A stretch of 64,000 nt of DNA. Source: Bin5 sp965218625 (GTDB lineage: Bacteria > Chloroflexota > Anaerolineae > Caldilineales > Caldilineaceae). The translations under genes were made by a program, and so were the position numbers. The notes beneath the pieces were generated by a model. It saw only the letters and a program-made list of their open reading frames with translations. It searched no databases and was not told where the DNA came from. The stretch lies in the NCBI GenBank assembly GCA_965218625.1, contig CBDCLG010000017.1, positions 434,001-498,000 on the forward strand. Reading direction: 5' to 3'. How positions within the stretch are numbered: position 1 is the first letter of the stretch; each line of letters opens with the position of its first letter. Below, piece by piece: positions 53,556 to 63,126 of this stretch.

Positions 53556-53731
53556 AGACTGAGATTTGTGGACTGTGATTGGAAGTTTGACAGGAGAATC
53601 GGCGTTCAAATCGGCGCGCCGCGTTTGTGTGTTTTGCGCGCGTCAGGGCAAGACGCCGCAGTCGATTGGTTTGCCGCCTTTGCCAAGGCGCGGAGATTAG
53701 CCGCGGCAAGGCACAGGCAGAGGGACGCGAA

Positions 53732-56668
53732 ATGCTCAAGAAAGTTCTGACCAAAATCGTCGGTGACCCGAACGAGAAGGAGCTGAAGCGACTGCAGCCG
53801 CTTGTTGAGGAGATCAACGGGCTGGAAGAGCGCATCGCTCGCATGGAGAACGACCAGTTCAAAGAGATGACGGAACAGTTCCGGCGGCGGATCAGCGACG
53901 AGACGACCGGCTTGCGGGATGCCCTGGCCGCCGCCGAAGGCGAGTACGCGGCCATCGCTGGCACCGATGAACAGCGCTTTGCCCGCATCGAAGTGGAACG
54001 GATCCGCAAGGAGCTGCTCGACCGGGAGCAGGAGATCCTCGACGAGGAGATGCCGGAGGCGTTCGCGGCGGTGCGCGAGACCGCGCGCCGCACGATCGGC
54101 CTGCGTCACTATGACGTGCAGCTGATCGGCGGGGGCGTTCTGCATTCGAGCAAGATCGCGGAGATGAAGACGGGGGAGGGCAAGACGCTGGTGGCGACGC
54201 TGCCGCTCTATCTGAACGCGCTGTCCGGGCGGGGCGCGCATCTGGTCACGCCCAACGACTATCTGTCGAAGGTCGGCTTGCAGCTGATGGGGCCGGTCTA
54301 CCAGTTGCTGGGGCTGTCGGCGGCGGTGATCCAGAACAGCGCGGGCAACCCGGACATGGGCAGCTTTCTCTACGATCCCGAATTCCCCGCGGAGGACGAC
54401 CGCTTCCAGAACCTGCGCCCGATCACGCGGCAGGAGGCCTACCAGGCCGACATCACCTACGGCACGAACAACGAGTTCGGTTTCGACTATCTGCGCGACA
54501 ACATGGTGCTGGACAAGACGCGGCAGTCGCAGCGGGAGCTGCACTATGCGATCGTCGATGAGGTGGACAACATCCTGATCGACGAAGCGCGCACGCCGCT
54601 GATCATCTCGGGCGAGTCGCAGGAGAGCAGCAGCTATTACAGCCAGTTCGCGCATCTGGTGCGCGGCATGCGGCCCGGGACCGACTACGAAATCAACGAA
54701 AAGGAGAAGGTCGCCACGCTGACGGAAGAGGGCATCGCCGCGGTGGAGAAGAAGCTGGGGTTGGAGAACCTGTACGATCCGGCCCATTTCGAGATGCTGC
54801 CCTATCTGGACAATGCGCTGCGGGGCCATGCGCTCTATCACCGCGACAAGGACTACATCATCCGCGGCAACGAGGTGATCATCGTTGACGAGTTCACCGG
54901 GCGGCTGATGGAGGGGCGCCGCTACGGCGAGGGTCTGCACCAGGCGATTGAGGCCAAGGAGGGCGTGCGGGTCAAGAAGGAGTCGATGACGCTGGCGACG
55001 ATCACCTTCCAGAACTTCTTCCGCATGTATGACAAGCTGGCTGGCATGACCGGCACGGCCAAGACGGAGGAGGAGGAGTTCCAGAGCATCTACAATCTGG
55101 ATGTGGTTGCGATCCCGACCCATCTGCCGACGATCCGGGCGGACCACGAGGATTTGATCTACAAGAACCAGGCGGCCAAATTCAGCGCCGTGATCGATGA
55201 GATCAAGGGCGCGCACGAGCAGGGGCAGCCGGTGCTGGTGGGCACGGTCGCGATCGAGACAAGCGAGCTGGTCAGCCGCATGTTGAAGCGCCGCGGCATT
55301 CCGCATGAGGTGCTCAACGCCAAGAACCACGAACGCGAGGCAACGATCATCGCGCAGGCGGGGCGGCCCGGCGCGGTCACGATCGCGACCAATATGGCCG
55401 GCCGCGGCGTCGATATCCTGCTGGGCGGCAACTATGCGGGCCTCGCCCGCGACCAGCTGCGCAAAGAGGGAGTCGAACTGATGGGCATCCCGCAGCGGGC
55501 GTGGAACCACTGCCTGGAGCTGATCAAGAATGACCAGGACCCGACGGAGAGCTATAACACGCCGTGGGCCGCGGTGCTGAAAGAGAGGTGGGACGAGACG
55601 AAGCAGGACCAGGAACAGGTGAAGGCCGGGGGCGGGCTGTATGTGGTGGGCACCGAACGCCACGAGGCGCGGCGCATCGACAACCAGCTGCGCGGCCGTT
55701 CCGGTCGCCTGGGCGACCCGGGCGCGAGTCGCTTCTTCCTCAGCCTGGAGGACGACCTCGTGCGGCGTTTCGGCGGCGACCGCGTGACCGGCGTGATGGA
55801 TAAACTCGGCCTGGAGGACGATCAGCCGATCAAGCACAATATGATCAGCAAGGCGATCGAGAACGCGCAGACCCGCGTCGAGGGCCACAACTTCGACATA
55901 CGCAAGCACGTGCTCAAATATGACGAGGTGGTCAACGAGCAGCGCGAGACGATCTACATGCAGCGGCGGCGGCTTCTGAATGAGCCGTCATTGAAGCCCG
56001 CCATCGAGGAGCTGATCGCCGACGAAATCGAAGCGGAGGTGGAGCAGCACACCGCAAATCGATTCGAAGACGAATGGAATCCGGAAGAGCTGCTCCTCGG
56101 CCTGCGCACGGTCTTTCCCTTTCCGCAGAACTCCGACACTGCGCAGTGGCAGGAGCTGGACGCGGACGCCATCGCAGGGCAGGCAACCGAAATTGCGCAC
56201 CAGGTCTATGATCGGAAAGAGCAGGAGATCGACGCCGAAATGCTGCGCGATGCCGAGCGCCAGATCATGCTGCGCGCGGTGGACCACCGCTGGGTGCGCC
56301 ACCTGACCGACCTGGACCGGCTGCGGGAGGGGATCGGGCTGCAGGCGATTGCGCAGGTCGACCCGCTCGTTGCCTACAAACGCGAAGCCTTTGCCATGTA
56401 CCAGGAGCTGATGAACGACATCCGCTCCGACATTGTGAAGACGGTGATGACGCTGCAGGTGGCGAAGGCGCCGACGCTGCCGACGCCGATCGCGCGCAAT
56501 ATCCAGACGAATCAGCAGGACATGTCGCAGCCGCGCACGGTGCGCAACACCAGCAACCGGCCCAAGCGCAACGACCCCTGCTGGTGCGGCAGCGGCAAAA
56601 AGTACAAAATCTGCCACATGAAGAGCGACGCCAAGCAGGGCGGCGCGCCCGTGCGCCAGGTGGCGTAG
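53732..56668 (+). CDS. secA: Preprotein translocase ATPase SecA
   Basis: SecA drives protein export through SecYEG. The 978-residue protein has Walker A AEMKTGEGKTLVATLP, the DEAD-like IVDEVDNILIDEARTPLIIS, the preprotein cross-linking domain (about residues 225-370) and the second helicase domain with TIATNMAGRGVDILLGGNY. The C-terminal tail CWCGSGKKYKICH is the zinc and SecB/lipid-binding motif. The ATG at 53732 matches the usual N-terminus MLKKVLTKIVGDPNEKELKR, with GAGGGA upstream. The length exceeds the usual 900, mostly in the region between residues 570 and 850. Confidence 0.97.
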   Translation: MLKKVLTKIVGDPNEKELKRLQPLVEEINGLEERIARMENDQFKEMTEQFRRRISDETTGLRDALAAAEGEYAAIAGTDEQRFARIEVERIRKELLDREQEILDEEMPEAFAAVRETARRTIGLRHYDVQLIGGGVLHSSKIAEMKTGEGKTLVATLPLYLNALSGRGAHLVTPNDYLSKVGLQLMGPVYQLLGLSAAVIQNSAGNPDMGSFLYDPEFPAEDDRFQNLRPITRQEAYQADITYGTNNEFGFDYLRDNMVLDKTRQSQRELHYAIVDEVDNILIDEARTPLIISGESQESSSYYSQFAHLVRGMRPGTDYEINEKEKVATLTEEGIAAVEKKLGLENLYDPAHFEMLPYLDNALRGHALYHRDKDYIIRGNEVIIVDEFTGRLMEGRRYGEGLHQAIEAKEGVRVKKESMTLATITFQNFFRMYDKLAGMTGTAKTEEEEFQSIYNLDVVAIPTHLPTIRADHEDLIYKNQAAKFSAVIDEIKGAHEQGQPVLVGTVAIETSELVSRMLKRRGIPHEVLNAKNHEREATIIAQAGRPGAVTIATNMAGRGVDILLGGNYAGLARDQLRKEGVELMGIPQRAWNHCLELIKNDQDPTESYNTPWAAVLKERWDETKQDQEQVKAGGGLYVVGTERHEARRIDNQLRGRSGRLGDPGASRFFLSLEDDLVRRFGGDRVTGVMDKLGLEDDQPIKHNMISKAIENAQTRVEGHNFDIRKHVLKYDEVVNEQRETIYMQRRRLLNEPSLKPAIEELIADEIEAEVEQHTANRFEDEWNPEELLLGLRTVFPFPQNSDTAQWQELDADAIAGQATEIAHQVYDRKEQEIDAEMLRDAERQIMLRAVDHRWVRHLTDLDRLREGIGLQAIAQVDPLVAYKREAFAMYQELMNDIRSDIVKTVMTLQVAKAPTLPTPIARNIQTNQQDMSQPRTVRNTSNRPKRNDPCWCGSGKKYKICHMKSDAKQGGAPVRQVA

Positions 56669-56738
56669 GCTTTTGTGGTAAGCGCCGCCCTGCAAGCAAC
56701 ACCGGCGGCGCAGCGAGGCGGGAGGGAGAATCGCGACA

Positions 56739-57932
56739 ATGCCCAGGGTCAATCCAGATATCATGGTATGGGCCCGCGAGACGGCCGGCCTTACGCAAGA
56801 GGAAGCGGCCACAAAGCTGGGCTTCCGCGACAGTTCCAAATCCTCCGCGGTGGAGAAGCTGGCCCGTATTGAGCGCGGCCAGAAAGAGCCGTCCCGGCCC
56901 CAATTGATAAAGATGACGGGACAGTAGCGCCGTCCACTGCTCACCTTTTACCTCTCCAAACCGCCGCGGAAGGGTGACCGCGGGGTTGATTTCCGGACTC
57001 TGCCCCAAAGTGAAGCTACACCCGAAGAAGCGCTGCTGGACGCATTGATCCGGGAGATCAGGGCACGCCAGAGCATGGTTCGCGTGATCATGGAGGATGA
57101 AGAGGAAGCGGAGCCGCTGCCTTTCGTCGGCTCCCACCGCATAGAGGATGGCCGCACGGCGGTTTTGGAGTCTTTGCGTGCATTGCTGGGTATTGATGCG
57201 GCGGACTACCGCGCTCAGCGAGACGCCTCAGCCGCTTTTTCCCTGTTGCGCAAAAGCGCCGAGGAGGCAGGCATCTTCGTTCTGCTCAAGGGGAATTTGG
57301 GGAATTACAAGACTGCGCTTGATACAACGGTCTTTCGGGGCTTCGCCATCGCGGACGAAGTGGCCCCCTTCATCGTGATCAACGACCAAGACGCCCGACC
57401 GGCCTGGTCCTTTAGCCTGTTGCACGAAACCGTTCATTTGCTGCTGGGTCATACCGGGATCAGCGCAAGCAATGCGGAGAACAGGATAGAACGGTTCTGC
57501 AACGACGTTGCCGGGGAGTTCCTGCTGCCTGCAAGGGACTTGGATCGACTCACCTTTGAGAACAGCAGCGAGATTGGCGCTATCACGGAGCAGATCAGTG
57601 CTTTGGCAAATGAGTTCAACCTAAGCCGCGCCATGGTTGCCTACAAAGCATACTCGGCTGACCGCATCTCCCAGGAGACATACAACCGGTTGAGAACTGC
57701 CTTCCGCCAAGCGTGGCAAGAGGAACGGAAACACCGTCGCGAGCAAGCACGCGAGCAAAACGGCGGACCCAGCTACTATACAGTCCGCCGCCATCGACTC
57801 GGAACTCGGATCATAGGGATAGTGAGGCGAATGTTGGCGGCAGACGCGCTGTCAACCTCCAAGGCAGCACAGATCTTGGGCGTCAAGCCACGGCAAGTAC
57901 AGCCATTGCTGGACACCGGCAGTTCACTATAG
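56739..57932 (+). pseudogene. XRE-ImmA/IrrE-type antitoxin or regulator, interrupted by TAG
   Basis: The 398-codon frame is broken by TAG at 56925-56927. The first part has a helix-turn-helix (WARETAGLTQEEAATKLGF). After the stop the same frame continues with RRPLLTFYLSKPPRKGDRG and IREIRARQSMVRVIMEDEEE. The M78 metallopeptidase motif follows, SLLHETVHLLLGHTG, with Glu in AENRIERFCNDVAGEFLLPA. Relatives read KMAKQYRRPLLTFYL at this point, so the TAG replaces a Tyr codon by a single change. Reinitiation could make a protease-only fragment. GGGAGG precedes the ATG. The next gene is a PIN toxin 3 bases downstream. Confidence 0.82.
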
Positions 57933-57935
57933 GCG

Positions 57936-58352
57936 GTGTCTGTGCTTTACCTACTCGACGCCAATGTCCTCATTGACGCCAACCGTGACTACTATCCTAT
58001 CGCGAGGGTCCCGGAATTCTGGGACTGGTTATTGGAGATGGGTAGGCTCGACCGGATCAAGGTTCCTCAAGAGATCTATGAGGAAGTTATCTTTCCCCGC
58101 CCTTCAAAGGACAAAAAAGACCCATTGGTCGAATGGATGAAGGAAAACAGCGAGACGTTGGTGCTTGGTGAAGAAGCCGTCGAGGAACTGGTTGGCCGCG
58201 TCACCGAGCAGGGATACGCCCGCGACTTGACCGATGTTGATATTCAAAAGATAGGACGGGACCCGTTTTGGCAGGGAGCGCGGCCTTTTCAATATAGCCT
58301 TTCCGCCAAATTACTCCACCAGCCAGCATTTCTACGTGAACTACACCAATGA
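57936..58352 (+). CDS. PIN-domain (DUF4411-like) toxin, C-terminus replaced
   Basis: A 138-residue frame starting at a GTG 3 bases after the XRE-ImmA stop. VLYLLDANVLIDANRDYYPI is the DUF4411/PIN opening with the first active Asp, and VPQEIYEEVIFPR and DLTDVDIQKIGRDPF follow the family. Beyond GRDPF (about 58269) the sequence changes to a shadow of the dehydrogenase gene, so the last acidic residues of the RNase site are missing. The truncated product is probably inactive. PIN/XRE-ImmA pairs of this kind are typical toxin-antitoxin units. Confidence 0.78.
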   Translation: MSVLYLLDANVLIDANRDYYPIARVPEFWDWLLEMGRLDRIKVPQEIYEEVIFPRPSKDKKDPLVEWMKENSETLVLGEEAVEELVGRVTEQGYARDLTDVDIQKIGRDPFWQGARPFQYSLSAKLLHQPAFLRELHQ

Positions 58353-59166
58353 GGAAGGCACCACCGTCATCAGCCGCTTTACCACGAGCGGCGACCAGGA
58401 TCGAGCCGATCCTGACAGCGAAGAGATTCTTCTTGCCATTGACCAGCCGGACGCTCTTCACAATGGCGGCCGAATGGCTTTCGGCCCGCAGGACGGCTAT
58501 CTGTACATTGGCAATGGGGACGGCGGTCGCTGGTATGAAAACACCGGCCAAAACCCCAGCTCATTGCTGGGCAAAATGCTACGGATCGACGTAGAGTCGG
58601 GCGTTAAGCCATACGGTATCCCGGCAAGCAACCCGTTCGCCGAAGCGGACGGCTACCGAGGTGAGATCTGGGCTCTGGGTCTGCGCAACCCGTGGGGATT
58701 TGCGTTTGATAGAGAGACCGGAGCGCTCTTTATTCCCGATGTAGGCAACAGTAGACTCGAAGAAGTAAACTTTCAACCCGCATCGAGCGCCGGGGGCGAG
58801 AACTACGGATGGCCTATGATGGAGGGCAGCACCTGTTACGATCATTGGCCCTGCAGTGAGCGCGTGGACGGCTTGACCTCCCCTGTAGCCGAATACGACC
58901 ATTCGCAGGGCTGCGCAGTTGTAGGCGGCATTGTCTATCGTGGAAACACCTTTCCCGACATGCAAGGCGTCTTCCTCTTTGCTGATTTCTGTCGTGGCCA
59001 GATTTGGGGATTGAAGCGTCCCGAGCCGGGTTCCCGGGAGGTGTGGCTAGGTGAGCTGTTGATGAACAGTTCCATTCCGATTAGCAGCGTCGGCGAAGAC
59101 GAAGAGGGCAACGTCTATGTCGCCGGTTATGCAGACGGCGTTATCTATATGCCTACGGAGCAATAG
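58270..59166 (+). pseudogene. PQQ-dependent sugar dehydrogenase (glucose/sorbosone type), 5' truncated
   Basis: The in-frame sequence begins at 58270 with GRERGLFNIAFPPNY and runs to 59166. It contains FYVNYTNEEGTTVISRF, LHNGGRMAFGPQDGYLYIGN, EIWALGLRNPWGFAFDRETG and GGENYGWPMMEGSTCYDH, typical of the six-bladed propeller of glucose/sorbosone dehydrogenases. The first 100 or so codons, including the signal peptide, are absent and are replaced by the PIN gene. An ATG at 58336 could start translation, but not a complete propeller. Its 3' end overlaps the rarA-fusion gene by 22 bases, tail to tail. Confidence 0.8.
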
Positions 59167-61427
59167 GCCACACGGAGCAAAATCGTACGGCGACGCCAGA
59201 GTACAGTGCGGTTCAATAGCTGGGCCCTGACCCAGCCTTCGATTTGCTCGACCTCTTCGGGCCCCATGCGTTCAGCCAGCCGCTCGGCGTAGGATCTGCG
59301 CCCGCCCAGCGCGGGGCCGAACCAGCGCCGCACCATCGCTTCGGTAACGCGCAGTTCGGTACCGGCGTCGATGCGCTCCAGCGAGACGCGTCCGGACTGT
59401 GTCTGTGCGGGGAAGGCGGCAAACAGGGCGGCTTCCAATATATCCTCGTCCCAGTTGACCAGCCCGTCCGCGGCATCGGCGTAGACCGCCTCTTCCACCT
59501 CGACCAGCCTCTCCGCCAGCTCCGCCCGCAGCGTAGAGCGATCCCCCAGGTCGTAGATCCTCTGCGTATGTCTGGGGACCGTCTCAGCGAGGGCGAGCCA
59601 CCCGGCAGGCGCCAGCTTCTGGGCCAACTGCGTAAGCGCGGCCCCTTTGTCGCTGGAACTGAGCAGGGCGTTGCGTCCGACAATGGCATCAAAACGCACT
59701 GCATCGGCTTCGAGCAGTTGCGCCAACTCCTCTATATGTCCGTGCAACAGGAGCGGCCGTGCCAACTCCTCCAGGTCTTGCGTCTGCTCCTGCAACGCGC
59801 GATGGTCGGCCTCGTTATACGCCAGGGCGTAGACAGCGCCTTCGGGCACGCGGCGCAGCGCCTCCCAGGTCAGCAGCCCGCTGCCGGCGTTGAGGTCCAG
59901 CACAAGGCTATGGCGTTCAAGCGGGCCGCCGGCCAGGATGCGCTCCCGCAGCGCGGCCGCTGCTTCACCGGACTGCGCAACTGTACGTTGCAGCCAGCGC
60001 TCGCGGGCAGATCCGTCGCCTGACGCATCATATGTCAATATTTCCGGCGGCGCGCCGGATCCCTCCAACATCGCCGCCAGCTGCGCCTCGCGGCGACGGG
60101 TGGCGGCGGCGGCGATGACCGCTTCATAGCCCTGATCGGTCGGCTCGTAGAAGACATTGCCCTGCAGTGCGGCGGGGAGATACTGCTGCGCCACCCAGTG
60201 ATCGCGATAGGCGTGGGGGTAGAGATAGCCGGCGCCGTGCCCAAAACCTTCGCTGTCGCGGTTGGCATCGCGCAGATGGCTGGGTACGTCGGAATCGGGT
60301 TCATTGCGGACGGCTTCGAGCGCATCGAAGAAGGCCATGACCGAGTTAGACTTCTCCGCCGTGGCCAGGTAGAGAGCGGCCTGCGCCAGGGGGAAGTTGC
60401 CCTCCGGCAGGCCGACGCGGTCGAAGGCCTGCGCGCAGGCGTTGACCACCTGAACGGCGCGGGGATCGGCCATGCCAACGTCCTCGCTCGCCAGGATCAA
60501 CATGCGGCGGAAAATGAAACGGGGGTCCTCGCCGGCGTAGATCATCTTCGCCAGCCAGTAGAGCGCCGCATCCGGGTCACTTCCGCGCAGGCTCTTGATG
60601 AAGGCGCTGATCGTGTCGAAATGATAGTCGCCCTCCTTGTCATACAACACCGCGCGGCGTTGAATCGACTCCTCGGCGATGGCGAGGTTAATGCGTACCT
60701 GGCCCGACGGGTCCGGTTCTGTCGTTTCGACCGCCAACTCGAGCGCGTTGAGCACGGCGCGGGCGTCCCCATTGGCGATGGAAACGAGATGATCGGCCGC
60801 CTCCTCCTCGATCAGAACGCGCCGGTCGCCGTAGCCGCGGCCGGGCGTATTCAGCGCGGCCTGCATGATGTAACGCAGATGCTGCTCGGTCAGGCTCTTC
60901 AGCTGGAAGATTCGGCTGCGGCTGACGAGCGCCTTGTTGACTTCAAAGTAGGGATTTTCGGTTGTGGCGCCGATGAAGGTAACCGTTCCGTTCTCTACCC
61001 ACGGCAGCAGCGCGTCCTGCTGCGCTTTGTTGAAGCGATGCACCTCGTCGACGAAGAGGATAGTCCCCTGATCGTACAGCGCCCAGCGTTCCTGGGCGTC
61101 GGTCACCGTTGCGCGAATCTCTTTGACGCCGGCAAGGACAGCGTTGAGCGCGCTGAAATGGGCCGCCGTCGTGTTGGCGATGACCTGGGCAAGCGTTGTC
61201 TTGCCCGTGCCGGGCGGCCCATAAAATATAAGACTGCTCAACTGGTCCGCCTGAATCGCGCGGCGCAGGAGTCGTCCCGGCCCCACAATCGCTTCCTGGC
61301 CGATGAACTCATCGATTGTGCGCGGTCTCATGCGCGCGGCCAGGGGGGCGTTGGCGTCGATGCGTTCGTTGCGAGCCGATTCAAACAGATCACCGGCTGG
61401 TTGCCGGCCTTGTGTGTAGCGCACCAC
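59145..61427 (-). CDS. rarA: RarA (MgsA) AAA ATPase fused to a methyltransferase-like domain
   Basis: Residues 1-430 are RarA, a replication-fork-associated ATPase: Walker A YGPPGTGKTTLAQVIANTTA, Walker B ILFVDEVHRFNKAQQDALLP, sensor 1 TFIGATTENPYFEVN and the C-terminal MgsA tetramerisation part (EGFGHGAGYLYPHAYRDHWV). Residues 490-760 are a second domain with LVLDLNAGSGLLTWEALRRV and ALAYNEADHRALQEQ, like the SAM-binding strands of class I methyltransferases. This RarA/unknown-domain fusion is known from cyanobacteria and Chloroflexota; the function of the second domain is unsettled. The start is GTG at 61427. It is transcribed away from the proposed origin. Confidence 0.92.
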   Translation of the reverse strand: MVRYTQGRQPAGDLFESARNERIDANAPLAARMRPRTIDEFIGQEAIVGPGRLLRRAIQADQLSSLIFYGPPGTGKTTLAQVIANTTAAHFSALNAVLAGVKEIRATVTDAQERWALYDQGTILFVDEVHRFNKAQQDALLPWVENGTVTFIGATTENPYFEVNKALVSRSRIFQLKSLTEQHLRYIMQAALNTPGRGYGDRRVLIEEEAADHLVSIANGDARAVLNALELAVETTEPDPSGQVRINLAIAEESIQRRAVLYDKEGDYHFDTISAFIKSLRGSDPDAALYWLAKMIYAGEDPRFIFRRMLILASEDVGMADPRAVQVVNACAQAFDRVGLPEGNFPLAQAALYLATAEKSNSVMAFFDALEAVRNEPDSDVPSHLRDANRDSEGFGHGAGYLYPHAYRDHWVAQQYLPAALQGNVFYEPTDQGYEAVIAAAATRRREAQLAAMLEGSGAPPEILTYDASGDGSARERWLQRTVAQSGEAAAALRERILAGGPLERHSLVLDLNAGSGLLTWEALRRVPEGAVYALAYNEADHRALQEQTQDLEELARPLLLHGHIEELAQLLEADAVRFDAIVGRNALLSSSDKGAALTQLAQKLAPAGWLALAETVPRHTQRIYDLGDRSTLRAELAERLVEVEEAVYADAADGLVNWDEDILEAALFAAFPAQTQSGRVSLERIDAGTELRVTEAMVRRWFGPALGGRRSYAERLAERMGPEEVEQIEGWVRAQLLNRTVLWRRRTILLRVAYCSVGI

Positions 61428-61532
61428 GAAAGAATCTACCTCGCGCTTGCAGACGTCCTGGGTTTAGCGAGCGCCCGCTGCGCTGTAACCTATCTCCTGA
61501 CTGAAACGAGAACGTTTTGGGGGAGACGCGGC

Positions 61533-61935
61533 TGTGGATAAAGAGTCCACATGTGGGGAAAAGTTGGATAATTGGGGATAAAATCGGGGATAACTTGCAA
61601 AAAAGTGGATAAGGCATCTCATAAATCCACCATCCGATTTATCCCCGCTTTTGTTGACTTATCCCCAGCTGGGTACAAGTTGGGGATGAATCCCGTATCT
61701 TGTGTCGAACATCAATTCGGCGGATTCTCCCGTCCTGTCCTTTCCTGATCTTCCCGCTGAATTATCCCCATCGGTTATGCTCGTTCCGGTTTGACTTGCC
61801 ACAATATGCAGGCCTGTTTCTGCTGCTTCACCACATATCGTGCTATCTACAAGTGTATCCCCATATCACCACCGCCTACGATCACATACTAAATAAAATC
61901 AAAAATAAAAATGCTCATATCTTGAATGAATATCA
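61533..61935. other. Candidate replication origin (DnaA-box cluster with AT-rich tract)
   Basis: Nonamers with the core NGGATAA or its complement are dense here. Read as complements of TTATCCnCn: TGTGGATAA 61533-61541 (exact consensus), GTTGGATAA 61563, TGGGGATAA 61573, CGGGGATAA 61585 and AGTGGATAA 61604. In the opposite orientation: TTATCCCCG 61639, TTATCCCCA 61659 and TTATCCCCA 61762, plus weaker TGTGGGGAA 61552 and GTATCCCCA 61855. An AT-rich tract (61889-61935) lies at the right end and could be the unwinding element. No gene interrupts the region. dnaA is not within the window. Confidence 0.6.
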
Positions 61936-61939
61936 GAAG

Positions 61940-62452
61940 TCAAGCGGAGTCCAACAGAATGGCGGCCGGCGGCAGATGGGGGAGTGGATCGCTGTAGCCG
62001 CCCCATCCGTCGGCAAGGAAGTAAGGAGCGATGCGAATGCCGAAATGGAAGTTGAGGTCCGGCTCTGGCCCACGCTTGAAACGGCCGAGCAGGGCGCCCC
62101 GCTTCACGCGTTGTCCTGTATCGACGGCAAGATCCTGGAAGCGGGTGTAAAGGGATTCACCCCACGAGTGGGCAATGCGGACGAAGCGGCCGTGCCGTTC
62201 GGCACTGTAACCGATGGCGATGATGATGCCGCTGTCCGCGGCGACGATCTTCTCGTTCGGAGACATCTCAAAGTCGATGCCGTCGTGCCCGAAGAGCGCT
62301 TTGTCGCCCGAAATAAAGCGCCGGTAGTACTCAGGCCGGGCACCCCACTTCTGAACGATGCGGCGCTGGCCTTCAAATGGCGCTGTCAGGTAGACGCCTT
62401 CAGGTTCGTAGTAGCCGTTTTCGATCGCGCTGTGGACAAAGTTAAATGACAT
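61940..62452 (-). CDS. M23-like (LytM/peptidase M23) domain protein without signal peptide
   Basis: A 170-residue protein with the M23 barrel pattern: GHDGIDFEMSPNEKIVAADS carries the His and Asp zinc ligands, HGRFVRIAHSWGESLYTRFQ follows, and LNFHFGIRI replaces the usual HLHFE. The last motif keeps one His only, so peptidase activity is uncertain. The RVKRGALLGR strand matches the GQxVxxGxxIG step. No export signal is visible, which is unusual for a murein endopeptidase. It lies between the proposed origin and fmdB, divergent from the latter. Confidence 0.75.
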   Translation of the reverse strand: MSFNFVHSAIENGYYEPEGVYLTAPFEGQRRIVQKWGARPEYYRRFISGDKALFGHDGIDFEMSPNEKIVAADSGIIIAIGYSAERHGRFVRIAHSWGESLYTRFQDLAVDTGQRVKRGALLGRFKRGPEPDLNFHFGIRIAPYFLADGWGGYSDPLPHLPPAAILLDSA

Positions 62453-62664
62453 CGGCAGCGTTGGTCAAATGGCCCGTCTCGTTGACTGGATGCAGTGCGT
62501 GTGATTCGATTCAGATTCGACAACGCTTTTGTAAAAAGGTATACTTGGGCAGTGTGCATTTTGGCGTGCAGGACACGATGCAGTTGAACGTGAGCGGGCT
62601 TCGGGTAGTATAGTTGTGTAGGCAGATTTGGCAAAGAAAGTTACGACCAGAGTGAGGGTGTTCG

Positions 62665-63036
62665 ATGCCTATTTATGAACTTGCCTGCAAAGAGTGCGGG
62701 AATCAATTCGAGCGCATCGTTTCATTTTCCAGCACGGTTTTGCCCGCTTGTCCGACCTGCGGCTCGGTGGAGGTCATGCGGCTTCTGAGCAAGCCGGCCA
62801 TTCATTTCAAGGGGAGTGGATGGTATATCACCGACAGCAAGAAGGAGGACGAAAAGAAGAAGGCCGCGGCGCAAAAGGAGGACAGCAACGGCGCAGCGGT
62901 TGAGAAGTCGGCTGAGAAGTCGGCGGAAAAATCGACCGAGAGCGAATCGAAGAGCGAGACCAAAGGCGAGACCAAAGCGGAAGGCAAGAGCAGTTCGTCG
63001 AGCGGGACCGAGAGCTCGGCCAAAGAGGAAGGATAG
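62665..63036 (+). CDS. FmdB-family zinc-ribbon protein with charged repeat tail
   Basis: A 123-residue protein. The N-terminal 55 residues are an FmdB zinc ribbon: MPIYELACKECGNQFERIVS and ACPTCGSVEV supply four Cys ligands in two CxxC pairs. The tail is a low-complexity run of Lys, Glu, Ser and Thr with KSAEKSAEKS-type repeats. The family is thought to regulate transcription, but its role is not proven. The ATG lies about nine bases after GAGGG. A strong terminator follows at 63089. Confidence 0.88.
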   Translation: MPIYELACKECGNQFERIVSFSSTVLPACPTCGSVEVMRLLSKPAIHFKGSGWYITDSKKEDEKKKAAAQKEDSNGAAVEKSAEKSAEKSTESESKSETKGETKAEGKSSSSSGTESSAKEEG

Positions 63037-63088
63037 TTTTCACGGCCAGTCGCAGCGCGCCTGAAAAGTGAAGAGAGCCGGTCTGTTG

Positions 63089-63119
63089 ACACCCTTGCGC
63101 TTGCGCTAAGGGTGTTTTT
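63089..63119 (+). terminator. Intrinsic terminator after fmdB
   Basis: ACACCCTT (63089-63096) and AAGGGTGT (63108-63115) form an 8-bp stem with an 11-base loop (GCGCTTGCGCT), followed by a T-run to 63119. It ends the fmdB transcript and may also serve the convergent gene. Confidence 0.85.
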
Positions 63120-63126
63120 GCACTGT

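Noticed and set aside
53606..55909. A 767-codon minus-strand frame over secA.
   Set aside because: The sense strand is an unmistakable SecA. The antisense frame is a product of codon bias.
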